Shown piece by piece: positions 1 through 7,096 of a stretch of 9,161 nucleotides of DNA. The position numbers were made by a program, and so were the translations under genes. The notes beneath the pieces were generated by a model. The model made no database searches. It had not been told where the DNA came from and saw only the letters and a list, made by a program, of their open reading frames with translations. The stretch's first letter is position 1; each line of letters begins with the position of its first letter. The stretch comes from Bacteroidota bacterium (GTDB lineage: Bacteria; Bacteroidota; Bacteroidia; Flavobacteriales; Flavobacteriaceae), in assembly GCA_009936675.1 (NCBI GenBank), contig JAACDY010000052.1, positions 1-9,161 of the forward strand, written 5' to 3'.

Positions 1-1026
1 AATCCCTCCATCGGCAATGATGGGTATATCAGTCCCTCCAAGGGTCTTATACACTTCTGTAATGGCCGAAAGCTGAGGATAACCCACGCCTGCTATCACC
101 CGTGTAGTACAAATAGATCCTGGGCCAATACCCACTTTGACAGCATCTGCACCCAGATCGGCCAAATATTTTGCTGCTGCTGCAGTAGCAATGTTACCGA
201 CCACCACATCCAAATCTGGAAAAGCATCTTTTACAAGCTTTAGCGCCGCAGCTACACCCTTGGTATGTCCGTGGGCTGTATCAATGACCACAGCGTCCAC
301 GTTGGAGTTGACCAAGGCAGAAGTACGTTCCAATAAATCGGCAGTAACCCCTACAGCAGCCGCTACACGCAACCTGCCAAATTCGTCTTTATTGGCATTG
401 GGTTTGGCCCTGTGTTTTGTGATGTCTCGAAAAGTAATCAAGCCTACCAAAATATTGTCGGCATCAATGACTGGTAATTTTTCAATTTTGTGTTTTTGGA
501 GAATGACCTCTGCCTCCTCTAGAGATGTACCCTCCTTAACAGTAATGAGATTTTTGGAAGTCATTACCTCAGAAATGGGTCGAGCATCGTTCTTTTCGAA
601 TCGCAAATCCCGGTTGGTGACGATTCCCAACAATCGGTTTTGGTCATCAACGATGGGAATTCCACCAATTTTATAGTGTGACATATTGTCCTTTGCGTCT
701 TTGACAAAGGAATCAATGGTCAGTACCACAGGATCAATGATCATTCCCGACTCTGCTCTTTTAACCGTTCTTACCTTATCGGCTTGATCCTCAATGGTCA
801 TGTTTTTATGCAACACCCCAATGCCTCCTTCTTGGGCCATGGCAATGGCCATTCGACTCTCAGTTACAGTATCCATGGCCGCAGAAACCACGGGGACATT
901 CAAACGAATATTTCGTGACAAACGAGAAACGATGGATACTTCACGAGGAAGAACTTCTGAAAAGGCCGGCACCAACAATACATCGTCGTATGTAAGGCCT
1001 TGACCAATAAATTTGTCAGAGATCAT
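1..1026 (-). CDS. guaB: IMP dehydrogenase, C-terminus outside window
   Basis: Oxidises IMP to XMP with NAD+, the committed step of guanine nucleotide synthesis, in the cytoplasm. Translating the minus strand from the ATG at 1026 gives 342 open codons to the window edge; family members are about 490 residues, so roughly the last 150 are missing. The N-terminus has the family signature (LTYDDVLLVP at residues 11-20) and the conserved SAAMDTVTE stretch at 48-56. Two CBS domains, inserted in the barrel, cover roughly residues 95-210. The catalytic loop GPGSICTTR lies at 301-309 with the nucleophile Cys306, matching Cys305 of the E. coli enzyme. The substrate phosphate-binding DGG motif is at the very edge (339-341). 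The gene lies 52 bp downstream of a membrane-protein gene on the same strand and has a hairpin directly before its start codon. Identification is secure. Confidence 0.97.
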   Translation of the reverse strand, partial: MISDKFIGQGLTYDDVLLVPAFSEVLPREVSIVSRLSRNIRLNVPVVSAAMDTVTESRMAIAMAQEGGIGVLHKNMTIEDQADKVRTVKRAESGMIIDPVVLTIDSFVKDAKDNMSHYKIGGIPIVDDQNRLLGIVTNRDLRFEKNDARPISEVMTSKNLITVKEGTSLEEAEVILQKHKIEKLPVIDADNILVGLITFRDITKHRAKPNANKDEFGRLRVAAAVGVTADLLERTSALVNSNVDAVVIDTAHGHTKGVAAALKLVKDAFPDLDVVVGNIATAAAAKYLADLGADAVKVGIGPGSICTTRVIAGVGYPQLSAITEVYKTLGGTDIPIIADGGI

Positions 1027-1028
1027 AA

Positions 1029-1052
1029 GCAATTAATTTTGAAACTAATTGC
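1029..1052 (-). repeat. Inverted repeat just upstream of guaB start
   Basis: Perfect 7-bp arms GCAATTA and TAATTGC are separated by 10 nt. The inner end of the element lies only 2 nt before the guaB ATG (1026), where a ribosome would bind. In the guaB leader RNA it could form a weak AU-rich hairpin; as DNA it could be an operator. The repeat is seen directly, the role is inference. Confidence 0.5.
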
Positions 1053-1059
1053 GTGTAAA

Positions 1060-1067
1060 TGTACGGA
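1060..1067 (-). promoter_or_regulatory. Possible -7 element for guaB
   Basis: The minus strand reads TACATTTA, one mismatch from the Bacteroidota -7 consensus TAnnTTTG. No convincing TTG is seen at -33; a TTC lies 22 nt upstream. This is a weak candidate for a guaB promoter separate from the upstream genes. Confidence 0.3.
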
Positions 1068-1078
1068 ATTTATCCGCA

Positions 1079-1576
1079 TTACAGCGAACTCGGCTTTTTT
1101 AATAAATCGTTAAAAATAAATATTACACCTGCGATATAGGAAAGTGTCATTAATATTCCTGAGACAACCACAATGTAGGAGATCCAAGTAAAACCCATCC
1201 ATATCAGATAAATTCCACCAAAAGTGACCAGTATAGAAACAAAAGGCTCAATACTCAATAATTTTTTTCGTAAAACACTTTGTTCAGTACCCCACAATAA
1301 AATTCCTGTGATAAAAAAAATCATACTGATGGACAATACATGAGTGTGAAAAATGGTCAGCATCTCTCTACTGCTCTTTTTGAATTTGAGTACTTGAGGC
1401 TCTTCTTGATCCTCATTACCATTGTAGTTTTCTTCTATCCCGTCTGGGGTTGTCGCCTCTGTTTGAGCAACAAAAGCCAAGCCCGAAAAATAGCCAATTG
1501 AGAGTAACACCAAGAATACCCCCAAAAAAGACTTAACGGGTCGTGCCAAATTTTTAATCGAAAAAGGATATGACAT
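1079..1576 (-). CDS. Small four-helix membrane protein, unknown function
   Basis: This 165-residue protein is not one I can assign to a named family with confidence. It has four hydrophobic segments: about 15-37, 74-95, 112-130 and 131-157. Between the first two lies an acidic, asparagine-rich loop (about 40-62) followed by a basic patch (64-70). The only two histidines form an HTH triplet (H77, H79) at the start of helix 2, a possible metal or cofactor site. Because no histidine lies on another helix, an ordinary bis-histidine transmembrane heme b seems unlikely. The ATG at 1576 lies 3 bp after the stop of the FMN-binding protein gene, so the two are almost certainly cotranscribed and the product may be its membrane partner. 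Being a real gene is well supported; its function is open. Confidence 0.85.
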   Translation of the reverse strand: MSYPFSIKNLARPVKSFLGVFLVLLSIGYFSGLAFVAQTEATTPDGIEENYNGNEDQEEPQVLKFKKSSREMLTIFHTHVLSISMIFFITGILLWGTEQSVLRKKLLSIEPFVSILVTFGGIYLIWMGFTWISYIVVVSGILMTLSYIAGVIFIFNDLLKKPSSL

Positions 1577-1579
1577 CTT

Positions 1580-2119
1580 TTATCGGCTAGCCACTGCCAG
1601 TTGACGTTGTAACTGGGAGTAAACATAATTGATTGAATGGGTCATGGATTTAACAGAAATGGTCGCCCCTGAAATGGCACTGATGTTATCTCCATACACA
1701 AATTTTTCTCCCAGGGTGGTGTCTTTAAACTGTGACAACCATCGATTGCTGGAGATTTCCCCCCCATAGTCTTCTCGGTAAACCATAATTTTAGCCTTCT
1801 TTTGAATAAAGTTCTGATCGAAAAGAATTAAATATTCGAAAGTGTCGGTTTTACTGGGAGCAGAACCCAAAAACGCATAACCTAACAACTCACCTGATCG
1901 GTTGATTTTATAGATTTGATGATCGGTTAGGTAGGTACTGTTTTGAAATTGAAAACCTGGAGTTCCTGTAACTTCCTCTAAATCGAAATCTTTACAAAGA
2001 AAAACTTTAGTGATTTCCTTTTGCATACGTTTTTGAACCAGTTTGGAAACATCAAAATCCAAAGGGGTGTGCAATAAACACATAAGCGCAATGAAAAAAT
2101 TGGTGATCAAAGAGGTCAT
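1580..2119 (-). CDS. Secreted FMN-binding domain protein
   Basis: The protein has 179 residues, with a hydrophobic N-terminal segment (about 5-20) that looks like a signal peptide or anchor. The C-terminal half resembles the FMN-binding domain of the NqrC/RnfG type (PF04205). It includes a YGGEI stretch at 118-122, a downstream W127..QF motif, and SGATIS at 150-155. In this family ApbE attaches FMN by a phosphoester bond to the Thr/Ser of [S/T]GA[T/S], here Thr153. The usual motif begins with Asp three residues before the Ser/Thr; here that position is Ser147. No ApbE gene is in the window. Such proteins act as electron carriers outside the cytoplasm. The gene has its own promoter, follows the porin gene by 81 bp and precedes the membrane-protein gene by 3 bp. 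Domain identity is fairly secure; covalent flavin is inferred. Confidence 0.85.
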   Translation of the reverse strand: MTSLITNFFIALMCLLHTPLDFDVSKLVQKRMQKEITKVFLCKDFDLEEVTGTPGFQFQNSTYLTDHQIYKINRSGELLGYAFLGSAPSKTDTFEYLILFDQNFIQKKAKIMVYREDYGGEISSNRWLSQFKDTTLGEKFVYGDNISAISGATISVKSMTHSINYVYSQLQRQLAVASR

Positions 2120-2135
2120 ATTCTCAAATTCTTAA

Positions 2136-2166
2136 CAAATATAAAAGTGCATTCTTGAAATTCCAA
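2136..2166 (-). promoter_or_regulatory. Promoter of the FMN-binding protein gene
   Basis: On the minus strand a TTG (2166-2164) is followed after 20 nt by TATATTTG (2143-2136). This is an exact match to the Bacteroidota -33/-7 arrangement (TTG, about 19 nt, TAnnTTTG). Transcription would start near 2130, giving a leader of about 10 nt before the ATG at 2119. It is the best-formed promoter in the window and implies that the FMN protein and membrane protein can be expressed without the porin. Confidence 0.7.
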
Positions 2167-2200
2167 GTTTATTTAGATTAAATTTAATTAAAAATAAAAA

Positions 2201-3382
2201 TTAAAACCAAACTCCTACTCCCATATTGATCTGACCTTTATTACTGTCTACGATTGCAGTAGATTTATTTTGATAATCAATTTTGAAAACGGCACCAGGA
2301 GCCAAGTGATAACTCAGTCCAGTAGTAATCTCTTTTCGATGAAAAGAAGGGTTTTGAACAACATTAGAGGGTACTGATTTATGGGTGTCAAAATTCTCAT
2401 AACGAACAAAAGCAAATAAACGTTGTCTGTTGGTGATAGGTAGAAGGTTGTAAGCGCTTTCAATATAATAACCCGCCATGCTTGAAGCCAAATCTTTAGA
2501 AGTCAACTGATTGTATTGAAAAGCATCTTTTATGGAACTGGTAATGTATTGACCTCTGGCCGTAAATCTTCTATAACTGTAACGTGCATCGAGACCTAAC
2601 ATAGACATCCCCACTGTACTACCAGAAGTATCAAAAACCTCATTCGCAGCTTGTGTTTTTCCAAAATATCCAGACAAGCCAAGCCTCAGTCCGTTAACCC
2701 CATAAAAATCAAGTTTCATAGACAAATTAGGGGTTCTAAAAACGGATTCAGCACCTTTTTGCCTTCCCGATCTGAACCCATTGCTTCCTTTGATCAAGCC
2801 TCCACTTCCATTGTGAGAAAGGAAACCATTAAATATATATGCCTGATACCTCAAAGACAATGCATCAGATCTTCCCGACAAACCCATTCCAATTTCCCTC
2901 CAAGTCGTAGGAACTAACTTATTGTCCATTGATGGACGCTCAACACCATTGAAGGTAGTGGGTTCATGGTATTCATTGATAATACCCATAGGAACCAGCA
3001 TCAAACCAGCTCGGACATTTAATGAATTACTGAGTGCATAATTAACAAAGGCCTGTTCAATATAAACCTCTTTCACGTGTTCAAATTCAACTTCAGTCAC
3101 AAACTGAGTACGATCGTCAAATTTGTATCCGAAAAGTAGAATCAAACGCTGTACATCAATTTCACCATTTGCAGATTCTGGCTGATTGTACAACACCTCT
3201 GCATAACCTCCAAAAGTCATACCATTAGGAACTGCTTCCAAATTTTGTAAAATTCTTTGATATCCATTGATTTGAAGTAAATTTTGACCTTGATAGGTCG
3301 ATAGGCTATCAGACGCTTTTTGCGAAAAGGCACTCATACTCAACAGTATAGCTGTCAAAATATTAAATATTCTAAAATTCAT
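2201..3382 (-). CDS. Outer-membrane porin-like beta-barrel protein
   Basis: The 393-residue product starts with a clear Sec signal peptide (hydrophobic segment about 5-19, likely cleavage after SAFS or SAFSQ near residue 20). The mature part has alternating beta-strand patterns throughout and ends in an aromatic residue (GVWF), as outer-membrane barrels do. The region around residues 56-170 (MTFGGYAEV, then a strand-rich part with EFEHVKEVYIEQAFVNY and RAGLMLVPMG) resembles porins of the phosphate-selective OprO/OprP-like type (PF07396 clan). In Bacteroidota these are commonly called just porins, and no substrate can be read from the sequence. It would sit in the outer membrane as a diffusion channel. 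The next gene encodes a periplasmic flavoprotein, which may be a functional link. The start ATG at 3382 sits directly before the signal peptide. Barrel assignment is secure, substrate unknown. Confidence 0.88.
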   Translation of the reverse strand: MNFRIFNILTAILLSMSAFSQKASDSLSTYQGQNLLQINGYQRILQNLEAVPNGMTFGGYAEVLYNQPESANGEIDVQRLILLFGYKFDDRTQFVTEVEFEHVKEVYIEQAFVNYALSNSLNVRAGLMLVPMGIINEYHEPTTFNGVERPSMDNKLVPTTWREIGMGLSGRSDALSLRYQAYIFNGFLSHNGSGGLIKGSNGFRSGRQKGAESVFRTPNLSMKLDFYGVNGLRLGLSGYFGKTQAANEVFDTSGSTVGMSMLGLDARYSYRRFTARGQYITSSIKDAFQYNQLTSKDLASSMAGYYIESAYNLLPITNRQRLFAFVRYENFDTHKSVPSNVVQNPSFHRKEITTGLSYHLAPGAVFKIDYQNKSTAIVDSNKGQINMGVGVWF

Positions 3383-3529
3383 ATGTTTTGTTTTTAATTA
3401 GACTTATTATAAATAAGGGGCAATATTAAGACAAATAAAAGAAATAAAAAAGGTTCTGTATCGATTTTTTTAATGATTGAATAATAAAATTGTTGGAGCT
3501 CGATCAAAAACAATTAAAGCATAAATAAC

Positions 3530-3537
3530 TATCTTTG
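3530..3537 (+). promoter_or_regulatory. -7 element of the DUF3050-M28 operon
   Basis: TATCTTTG matches the Bacteroidota -7 consensus TAnnTTTG exactly. No TTG is seen at the usual -33 distance. A transcript from here would begin near 3543, at or inside the TTG codon at 3545. This favours the ATG at 3557 as the translation start of the following gene. Confidence 0.55.
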
Positions 3538-3556
3538 AAACAAGTTGAAAAGAGAA

Positions 3557-4336
3557 ATGATCGAGAGCTTAAAAGAAAACCTGATGCCCCTAAAAAATCA
3601 GTTAATCCATCATCCCCTATATGAAAATATTCATGCCAAGGAGGATCTAAAAACATTCATGGAATCTCATGTTTTTGCCGTATGGGATTTTATGTCACTG
3701 GTTAAAAAGTTACAATTGGATTTGACCACCACCACCCTACCTTGGCAACCACCGGTCAATAATTCTGCCGCAAAATTGATCAATGAGATCGTATGGGGAG
3801 AAGAAACCGATTTGGACAAAGACGGCAATTCGGTCAGTCATTTCGAAATGTACCTCAATGCCATGCGACAAATTGGTGCAAATACCCTAGTTATTGAAAA
3901 CCTATTATCTCAACTCCAAAACGGAAAACATATTTTCGACATCATAAAACAGATGGAGCTCCCTTCTTATGTAACCGATTTTTTACGCTTTACTTTCCAA
4001 ACAATTGAAGAAAGCAAGACCCACAAAATCGCTGCAGTTTTCACCTTTGGAAGAGAAGATCTAATTCCAGACATGTTCATTTCCATGATCAAAAGGATGA
4101 ATCGAGAAAATGAACACAATTTCGATCAAATCATTTATTATTTCGAAAGACATATAGAGGTCGATGGGGACTCCCATGGCCCTATGGCACTAGACATGAT
4201 CACTAACCTTTGTGGTACAGACCCCCTTAAATGGGAAGAGGCCATTTCCGCCTCCAAAACTGCGCTCCAAAGACGCATAGCCCTTTGGGACGGCATCAAT
4301 CTCCAAATCACCCAAAAAGAAAAAGCCTTAACATGA
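3557..4336 (+). CDS. DUF3050 heme-oxygenase-like protein
   Basis: This 259-residue cytoplasmic protein matches what I know of the DUF3050 family (PF11251): an N-terminal LKNQLIHHPLY stretch, LPWQPPVNNSA, then EIVWGEETD and the C-terminal HIEVDGDSHG. The family is predicted to have the all-helical heme-oxygenase-like fold and has no established reaction. Conserved-looking potential metal ligands are E82/E83, H95, E97, E167 and the cluster H199, D203, D205, H207, numbered from the ATG at 3557. Their spacing differs from the H-x3-D-x2-H of known heme-oxygenase-like diiron oxidases, so a metal site is only a hypothesis. There is an in-frame TTG at 3545, but the predicted transcription start makes the ATG at 3557 better. 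Its stop overlaps the next start as ATGA, so it is translationally coupled to the M28 peptidase gene. Confidence 0.88.
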   Translation: MIESLKENLMPLKNQLIHHPLYENIHAKEDLKTFMESHVFAVWDFMSLVKKLQLDLTTTTLPWQPPVNNSAAKLINEIVWGEETDLDKDGNSVSHFEMYLNAMRQIGANTLVIENLLSQLQNGKHIFDIIKQMELPSYVTDFLRFTFQTIEESKTHKIAAVFTFGREDLIPDMFISMIKRMNRENEHNFDQIIYYFERHIEVDGDSHGPMALDMITNLCGTDPLKWEEAISASKTALQRRIALWDGINLQITQKEKALT

Positions 4337-5310
4337 TTCGTTTATTTTTAATTTTACTCCTTTCCTTTAGCATATCGCTCAAAGGTCAAGATTCATTGAT
4401 CACCAATTTTGCCAACACCATCACTGACAAAGAACTCCAAGAGCATCTCTATGTCTATGCCTCCGATTATTTTGGAGGGAGAGAAACTGGGACCAAAGGC
4501 CAAAAAATAGCCGTGGACTTTCTCAGGGATTACTACATCAGTCAAAATATTCCCCCTGCAGCGGGAAGTGAGCACTATTTCCAAAAAATGACTTTGAAAT
4601 TAAAAGGAAATACAGTCGATACAGAAAATGTAGCCGCCATCATAGAGGGATCAGAATTCCCCAACGAGTACATCGTGCTTTCTGCCCATTTGGATCACAT
4701 AGGAACCCATAACGGACAAATCAACAATGGAGCCGATGACGATGGGTCAGGTACAGTGGCCATCATGGAAATCGCCGAAGCCTTCAAACAAGCATCACTC
4801 CAAGGACACCCCCCAAGAAGATCTATTGTGTTTCTCCATGTCAGTGGAGAGGAAAAAGGGCTTTTGGGCTCCAAATATTATGTGGAAAATCCACTCTACC
4901 CCTTGGCGCAAACCGTCGCCAACCTCAATATCGATATGATCGGAAGGTTGGATCCCAAAAGAGAGGACAAAGACCCTAACTATATTTATCTGATCGGATC
5001 GGATAAACTCAGTCAAGAATTACACGACATATCAGAGGCCACCAATAAAAAATACACTAAGTTGAAGCTGGATTACACCTTTAACACCGATGATGATCCC
5101 AATCGATTTTATTACAGAAGTGATCATTACAACTTTGCCAAAAACAACATTCCCGTTATCTTCTATTTCAATGGTACCCACGAAGATTATCATCAACCCG
5201 GAGATACCCCTGACAAAATCAATTATCCCTTACTTAAAAAAAGAACTCAACTCATTTTTTATACACTCTGGGAGTTGGCTTTTAGAGAAGAAAGGATAAA
5301 ACTCAACTAA
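4333..5310 (+). CDS. Secreted M28 family zinc aminopeptidase
   Basis: The 325-residue protein has a Sec signal peptide (hydrophobic 2-15, likely cut near LKGQ at 16-19). It also has the full metal set of peptidase family M28: H119 (in SAHLDH, with D121), bridging D136 (GADDDGSG), catalytic base E173 and ligand E174 (SGEEKG), D201 (LNIDMIG) and H287 (DYHQPGD). It should release N-terminal amino acids from peptides with two zinc ions, in the periplasm or outside the cell. I see no extra domain, such as PA or a type IX sorting domain; the length is that of a bare catalytic domain plus a roughly 80-residue N-terminal part. The start is the ATG at 4333, overlapping the DUF3050 stop by 4 bp. A longer reading upstream is rejected because it would bury the signal peptide. 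Confidence 0.95.
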   Translation: MIRLFLILLLSFSISLKGQDSLITNFANTITDKELQEHLYVYASDYFGGRETGTKGQKIAVDFLRDYYISQNIPPAAGSEHYFQKMTLKLKGNTVDTENVAAIIEGSEFPNEYIVLSAHLDHIGTHNGQINNGADDDGSGTVAIMEIAEAFKQASLQGHPPRRSIVFLHVSGEEKGLLGSKYYVENPLYPLAQTVANLNIDMIGRLDPKREDKDPNYIYLIGSDKLSQELHDISEATNKKYTKLKLDYTFNTDDDPNRFYYRSDHYNFAKNNIPVIFYFNGTHEDYHQPGDTPDKINYPLLKKRTQLIFYTLWELAFREERIKLN

Positions 5311-5381
5311 AAGTGTTTACTGGTTTTTTACCTATTTGATCAATTTTGTATTTTAATTATTATTCTTTTTAGGTTTTAAAC

Positions 5382-5416
5382 TTAATTAGAGTGTTGATAT
5401 ACAGCACTTTAATTGA
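5382..5416 (+). repeat. 15-bp RNA hairpin between M28 and DUF3078 genes
   Basis: The arms TTAATTAGAGTGTTG (5382-5396) and CAGCACTTTAATTGA (5402-5416) enclose the loop ATATA. All 15 positions pair as RNA of the plus strand: 12 Watson-Crick and 3 G-U. The G-U pairs become A-C mismatches in the opposite transcript, which points to a plus-strand RNA function. It lies 71 bp after the M28 stop and 79 bp before the DUF3078 start. It is followed by ATTTTAAAG, a poor U-tract, so it could be a weak terminator, an mRNA 3' end stabiliser or a leader structure. The rest of this 185-bp gap is AT-rich, and I see no clear TAnnTTTG promoter in it. Confidence 0.6.
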
Positions 5417-5495
5417 ATTTTAAAGAAATTTGATCTTCGGTTAAGGAAGCGAAATATAATCTATTAATTTTACTGAATAGATAATTTACCTATTT

Positions 5496-6419
5496 ATGAA
5501 TAAGTATTCAGTAGTCGCCTTTCTTCTCTGCATTTCTATTCACTCACAGAAACCTGAGGACGTTTTTCCACTTGATTCTCTCCCTTATGATGCGATCATC
5601 AACTCTACAATGGGTGGAAAAAGAATGAAGTATTTTGGAAAAATCGATTTAAATTTCAGTCAGGCCTACTTTGAAAATTGGGTTTCTGGTGGAGAAAGTT
5701 CTTTCAGTGGACTTATTCATATTGATTATAACTTTAATTATTCCGACAGAAATGGATGGGTTTGGGATAACAATTTGATGGTCTCTCTTGGAGGGAATAA
5801 AGTATCGGGAAGTAGTTTGGTTAAGAAGGCAGATGATCGGTTCGAAATCAATTCTCAACTGGGAAAACAAATCAACCCCCTATGGAACTACGCGGTCTAT
5901 GTCAACTTCCGGTCTCAGTTGCTTCCAGGCTTTCGATATAGCACCCAAGATGGGGTTGAGATGAAAGAAAAATTATCTCGATTTTTTTCGCCATCAGTCA
6001 TCCAATTGGGGCTGGGATGGTATTATAAAAAAAGCAGCAACCTATGGTTCAACATTTCTCCACTATCAGGAAGAGGGATTTTGGTAGGATCTGCCTATAC
6101 TCGAAATTTAGCTCCAGGCCAAAAATATTTCGGCGTCGAAAATGGGAAAAATTACGTTTTGTATTTGGGAAATTCCATCAGTGGATTTTATAAATTTCCA
6201 ATTATGGTAAACGTAAGCATGGAAAACAAATTCAATGCATATGTCAATTATATACAAAACACAAAGAATGTTGACTTTGAACTCAACAGTATCATCCGAA
6301 TGAAAATTAACAAGAGGATGTCTTCCAATTTAATCGTTCATTTACTGTATGACGATGATTTGGTTAGTGATTTACAAATTAGAGAATTATTTGGTTTGGG
6401 TTTAAGTGTTGATCTATAA
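5496..6419 (+). CDS. DUF3078 outer-membrane protein
   Basis: The 307-residue protein has a short Sec signal peptide (hydrophobic about 5-14, likely cleavage near HSQ at 16-18). The mature part matches the Bacteroidota-specific DUF3078 family (PF11276): an early FSQAYFENWVSGGESS motif (about residues 54-69), then many amphipathic strands with aromatic girdle residues, and the ending GLGLSVDL. The family is predicted to form an outer-membrane beta-barrel, with no known function. It has its own transcription unit downstream of the hairpin, though I find no clear promoter. Its TAA stop (6417-6419) overlaps the end of the convergent minus-strand gene by 6 bp. Family assignment is good, function unknown. 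Confidence 0.85.
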   Translation: MNKYSVVAFLLCISIHSQKPEDVFPLDSLPYDAIINSTMGGKRMKYFGKIDLNFSQAYFENWVSGGESSFSGLIHIDYNFNYSDRNGWVWDNNLMVSLGGNKVSGSSLVKKADDRFEINSQLGKQINPLWNYAVYVNFRSQLLPGFRYSTQDGVEMKEKLSRFFSPSVIQLGLGWYYKKSSNLWFNISPLSGRGILVGSAYTRNLAPGQKYFGVENGKNYVLYLGNSISGFYKFPIMVNVSMENKFNAYVNYIQNTKNVDFELNSIIRMKINKRMSSNLIVHLLYDDDLVSDLQIRELFGLGLSVDL

Positions 6420-6917
6420 CTCGTTTATTTTTTGATGAAACCAATCCAAATCGTAATAACTTAAGAATACCGTATAATTCTCCCCTTGTCCTCTTGGCTC
6501 TATCTCGGCCAATATTTTTTTTTCTTTCTGGATCATTCTTAGATAGGGCTTGTTTTTCTCTTTAAACAGGGGATTTTCCCAATTCGGTTGGGCATAGACC
6601 ATTTGAAATCCTTTGGACTCTAAGTGGTTTTTTGAAGTTTTTAGTAATTTTTCTGTTTTCTTTACGTCTAGAATGGATTTATTCCAAATGGTAATATGGA
6701 TGAGTTCATCATCTTCAAATATCAAAGAACCCTTTTTCAGTATAAATACATTATTAGGTCCCAACCTCAAATTATTAAATTTTTTCTTATCCTTTTTCAA
6801 TAAAGTAAATGCCTCTTTTTTCGACATTTTAAATGAAAAATCGTCGTACAACTTGGTCTGCGCATGAACAGATATACTCAATGATAAAAGAAACAACAAG
6901 AAAATCTTATTTCCCAA
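6414..6917 (-). CDS. Small secreted protein, unknown function
   Basis: I do not recognise this 167-residue protein. It opens with a well-formed Sec signal peptide (hydrophobic 5-16, likely cleavage after VHAQ at about 20). The rest is lysine-rich and mixed alpha/beta, with no cysteines, no lipobox and no transmembrane segment, so it is probably a soluble periplasmic protein. A short repeated-looking sequence around residues 30-50 (KKEAFTLLKKDKKKFNNL) is strongly basic. No ATG lies in frame between the upstream stop (TAA at 6941-6939) and the signal peptide. TTG at 6917-6915 is the best start; ATT (6920) and ATA (6926) are the only others, and the next ATG falls at residue 31, inside the mature part. 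The gene is convergent with the DUF3078 gene and overlaps its end by 6 bp. Confidence 0.75.
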   Translation of the reverse strand: MGNKIFLLFLLSLSISVHAQTKLYDDFSFKMSKKEAFTLLKKDKKKFNNLRLGPNNVFILKKGSLIFEDDELIHITIWNKSILDVKKTEKLLKTSKNHLESKGFQMVYAQPNWENPLFKEKNKPYLRMIQKEKKILAEIEPRGQGENYTVFLSYYDLDWFHQKINEL

Positions 6918-6980
6918 AATGGATATGGTATGTTTTTGTTAGACAACGTCATTATTCATGAGATATTGTGTGATCCTCTT

Positions 6981-7006
6981 ATCCATTACAAAAGTTATGA
7001 ATGGAT
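6981..7006. repeat. Inverted repeat in divergent intergenic region
   Basis: Perfect 7-bp arms ATCCATT and AATGGAT with a 12-nt spacer lie between the divergently transcribed small secreted protein and the outer-membrane barrel gene. It could be a regulator site for one or both, or chance in AT-rich DNA. Confidence 0.3.
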
Positions 7007-7068
7007 CAATCAAAAAATCTTTCATGTCCCATATTTACTCCTAAAACCCAATTTTCTTAAATTATTGA

Positions 7069-7076
7069 TATATTTG
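7069..7076 (+). promoter_or_regulatory. -7 element of the interrupted barrel gene
   Basis: TATATTTG matches TAnnTTTG exactly and lies 20 bp before the ATG at 7097. The predicted start near 7082 leaves a leader of about 15 nt. No TTG is seen at -33; a TTTTC at 7052 is the nearest resemblance. Confidence 0.55.
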
Positions 7077-7096
7077 AAGTGCATTAAATCTTATTT

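Noticed and set aside
137..1003. Long plus-strand open frames opposite guaB
   Set aside because: They are antisense shadows of a strongly conserved guaB reading and show no protein-like features.
3403..3417. Short inverted repeat CTTATT/AATAAG in the porin leader
   Set aside because: Six A/T-rich base pairs are expected by chance in such DNA.
3432..3439. TTTATTTG as a porin promoter on the minus strand
   Set aside because: It has one mismatch in a key position and no -33 TTG, so it is not convincing enough to annotate.
3545..3556. TTG at 3545 as start of the DUF3050 gene
   Set aside because: It coincides with the predicted transcription start of the TATCTTTG promoter, and ATG at 3557 fits the family start.
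4231..4332. Upstream extension of the M28 peptidase frame
   Set aside because: It overlaps DUF3050 coding sequence and would place the signal peptide internally.
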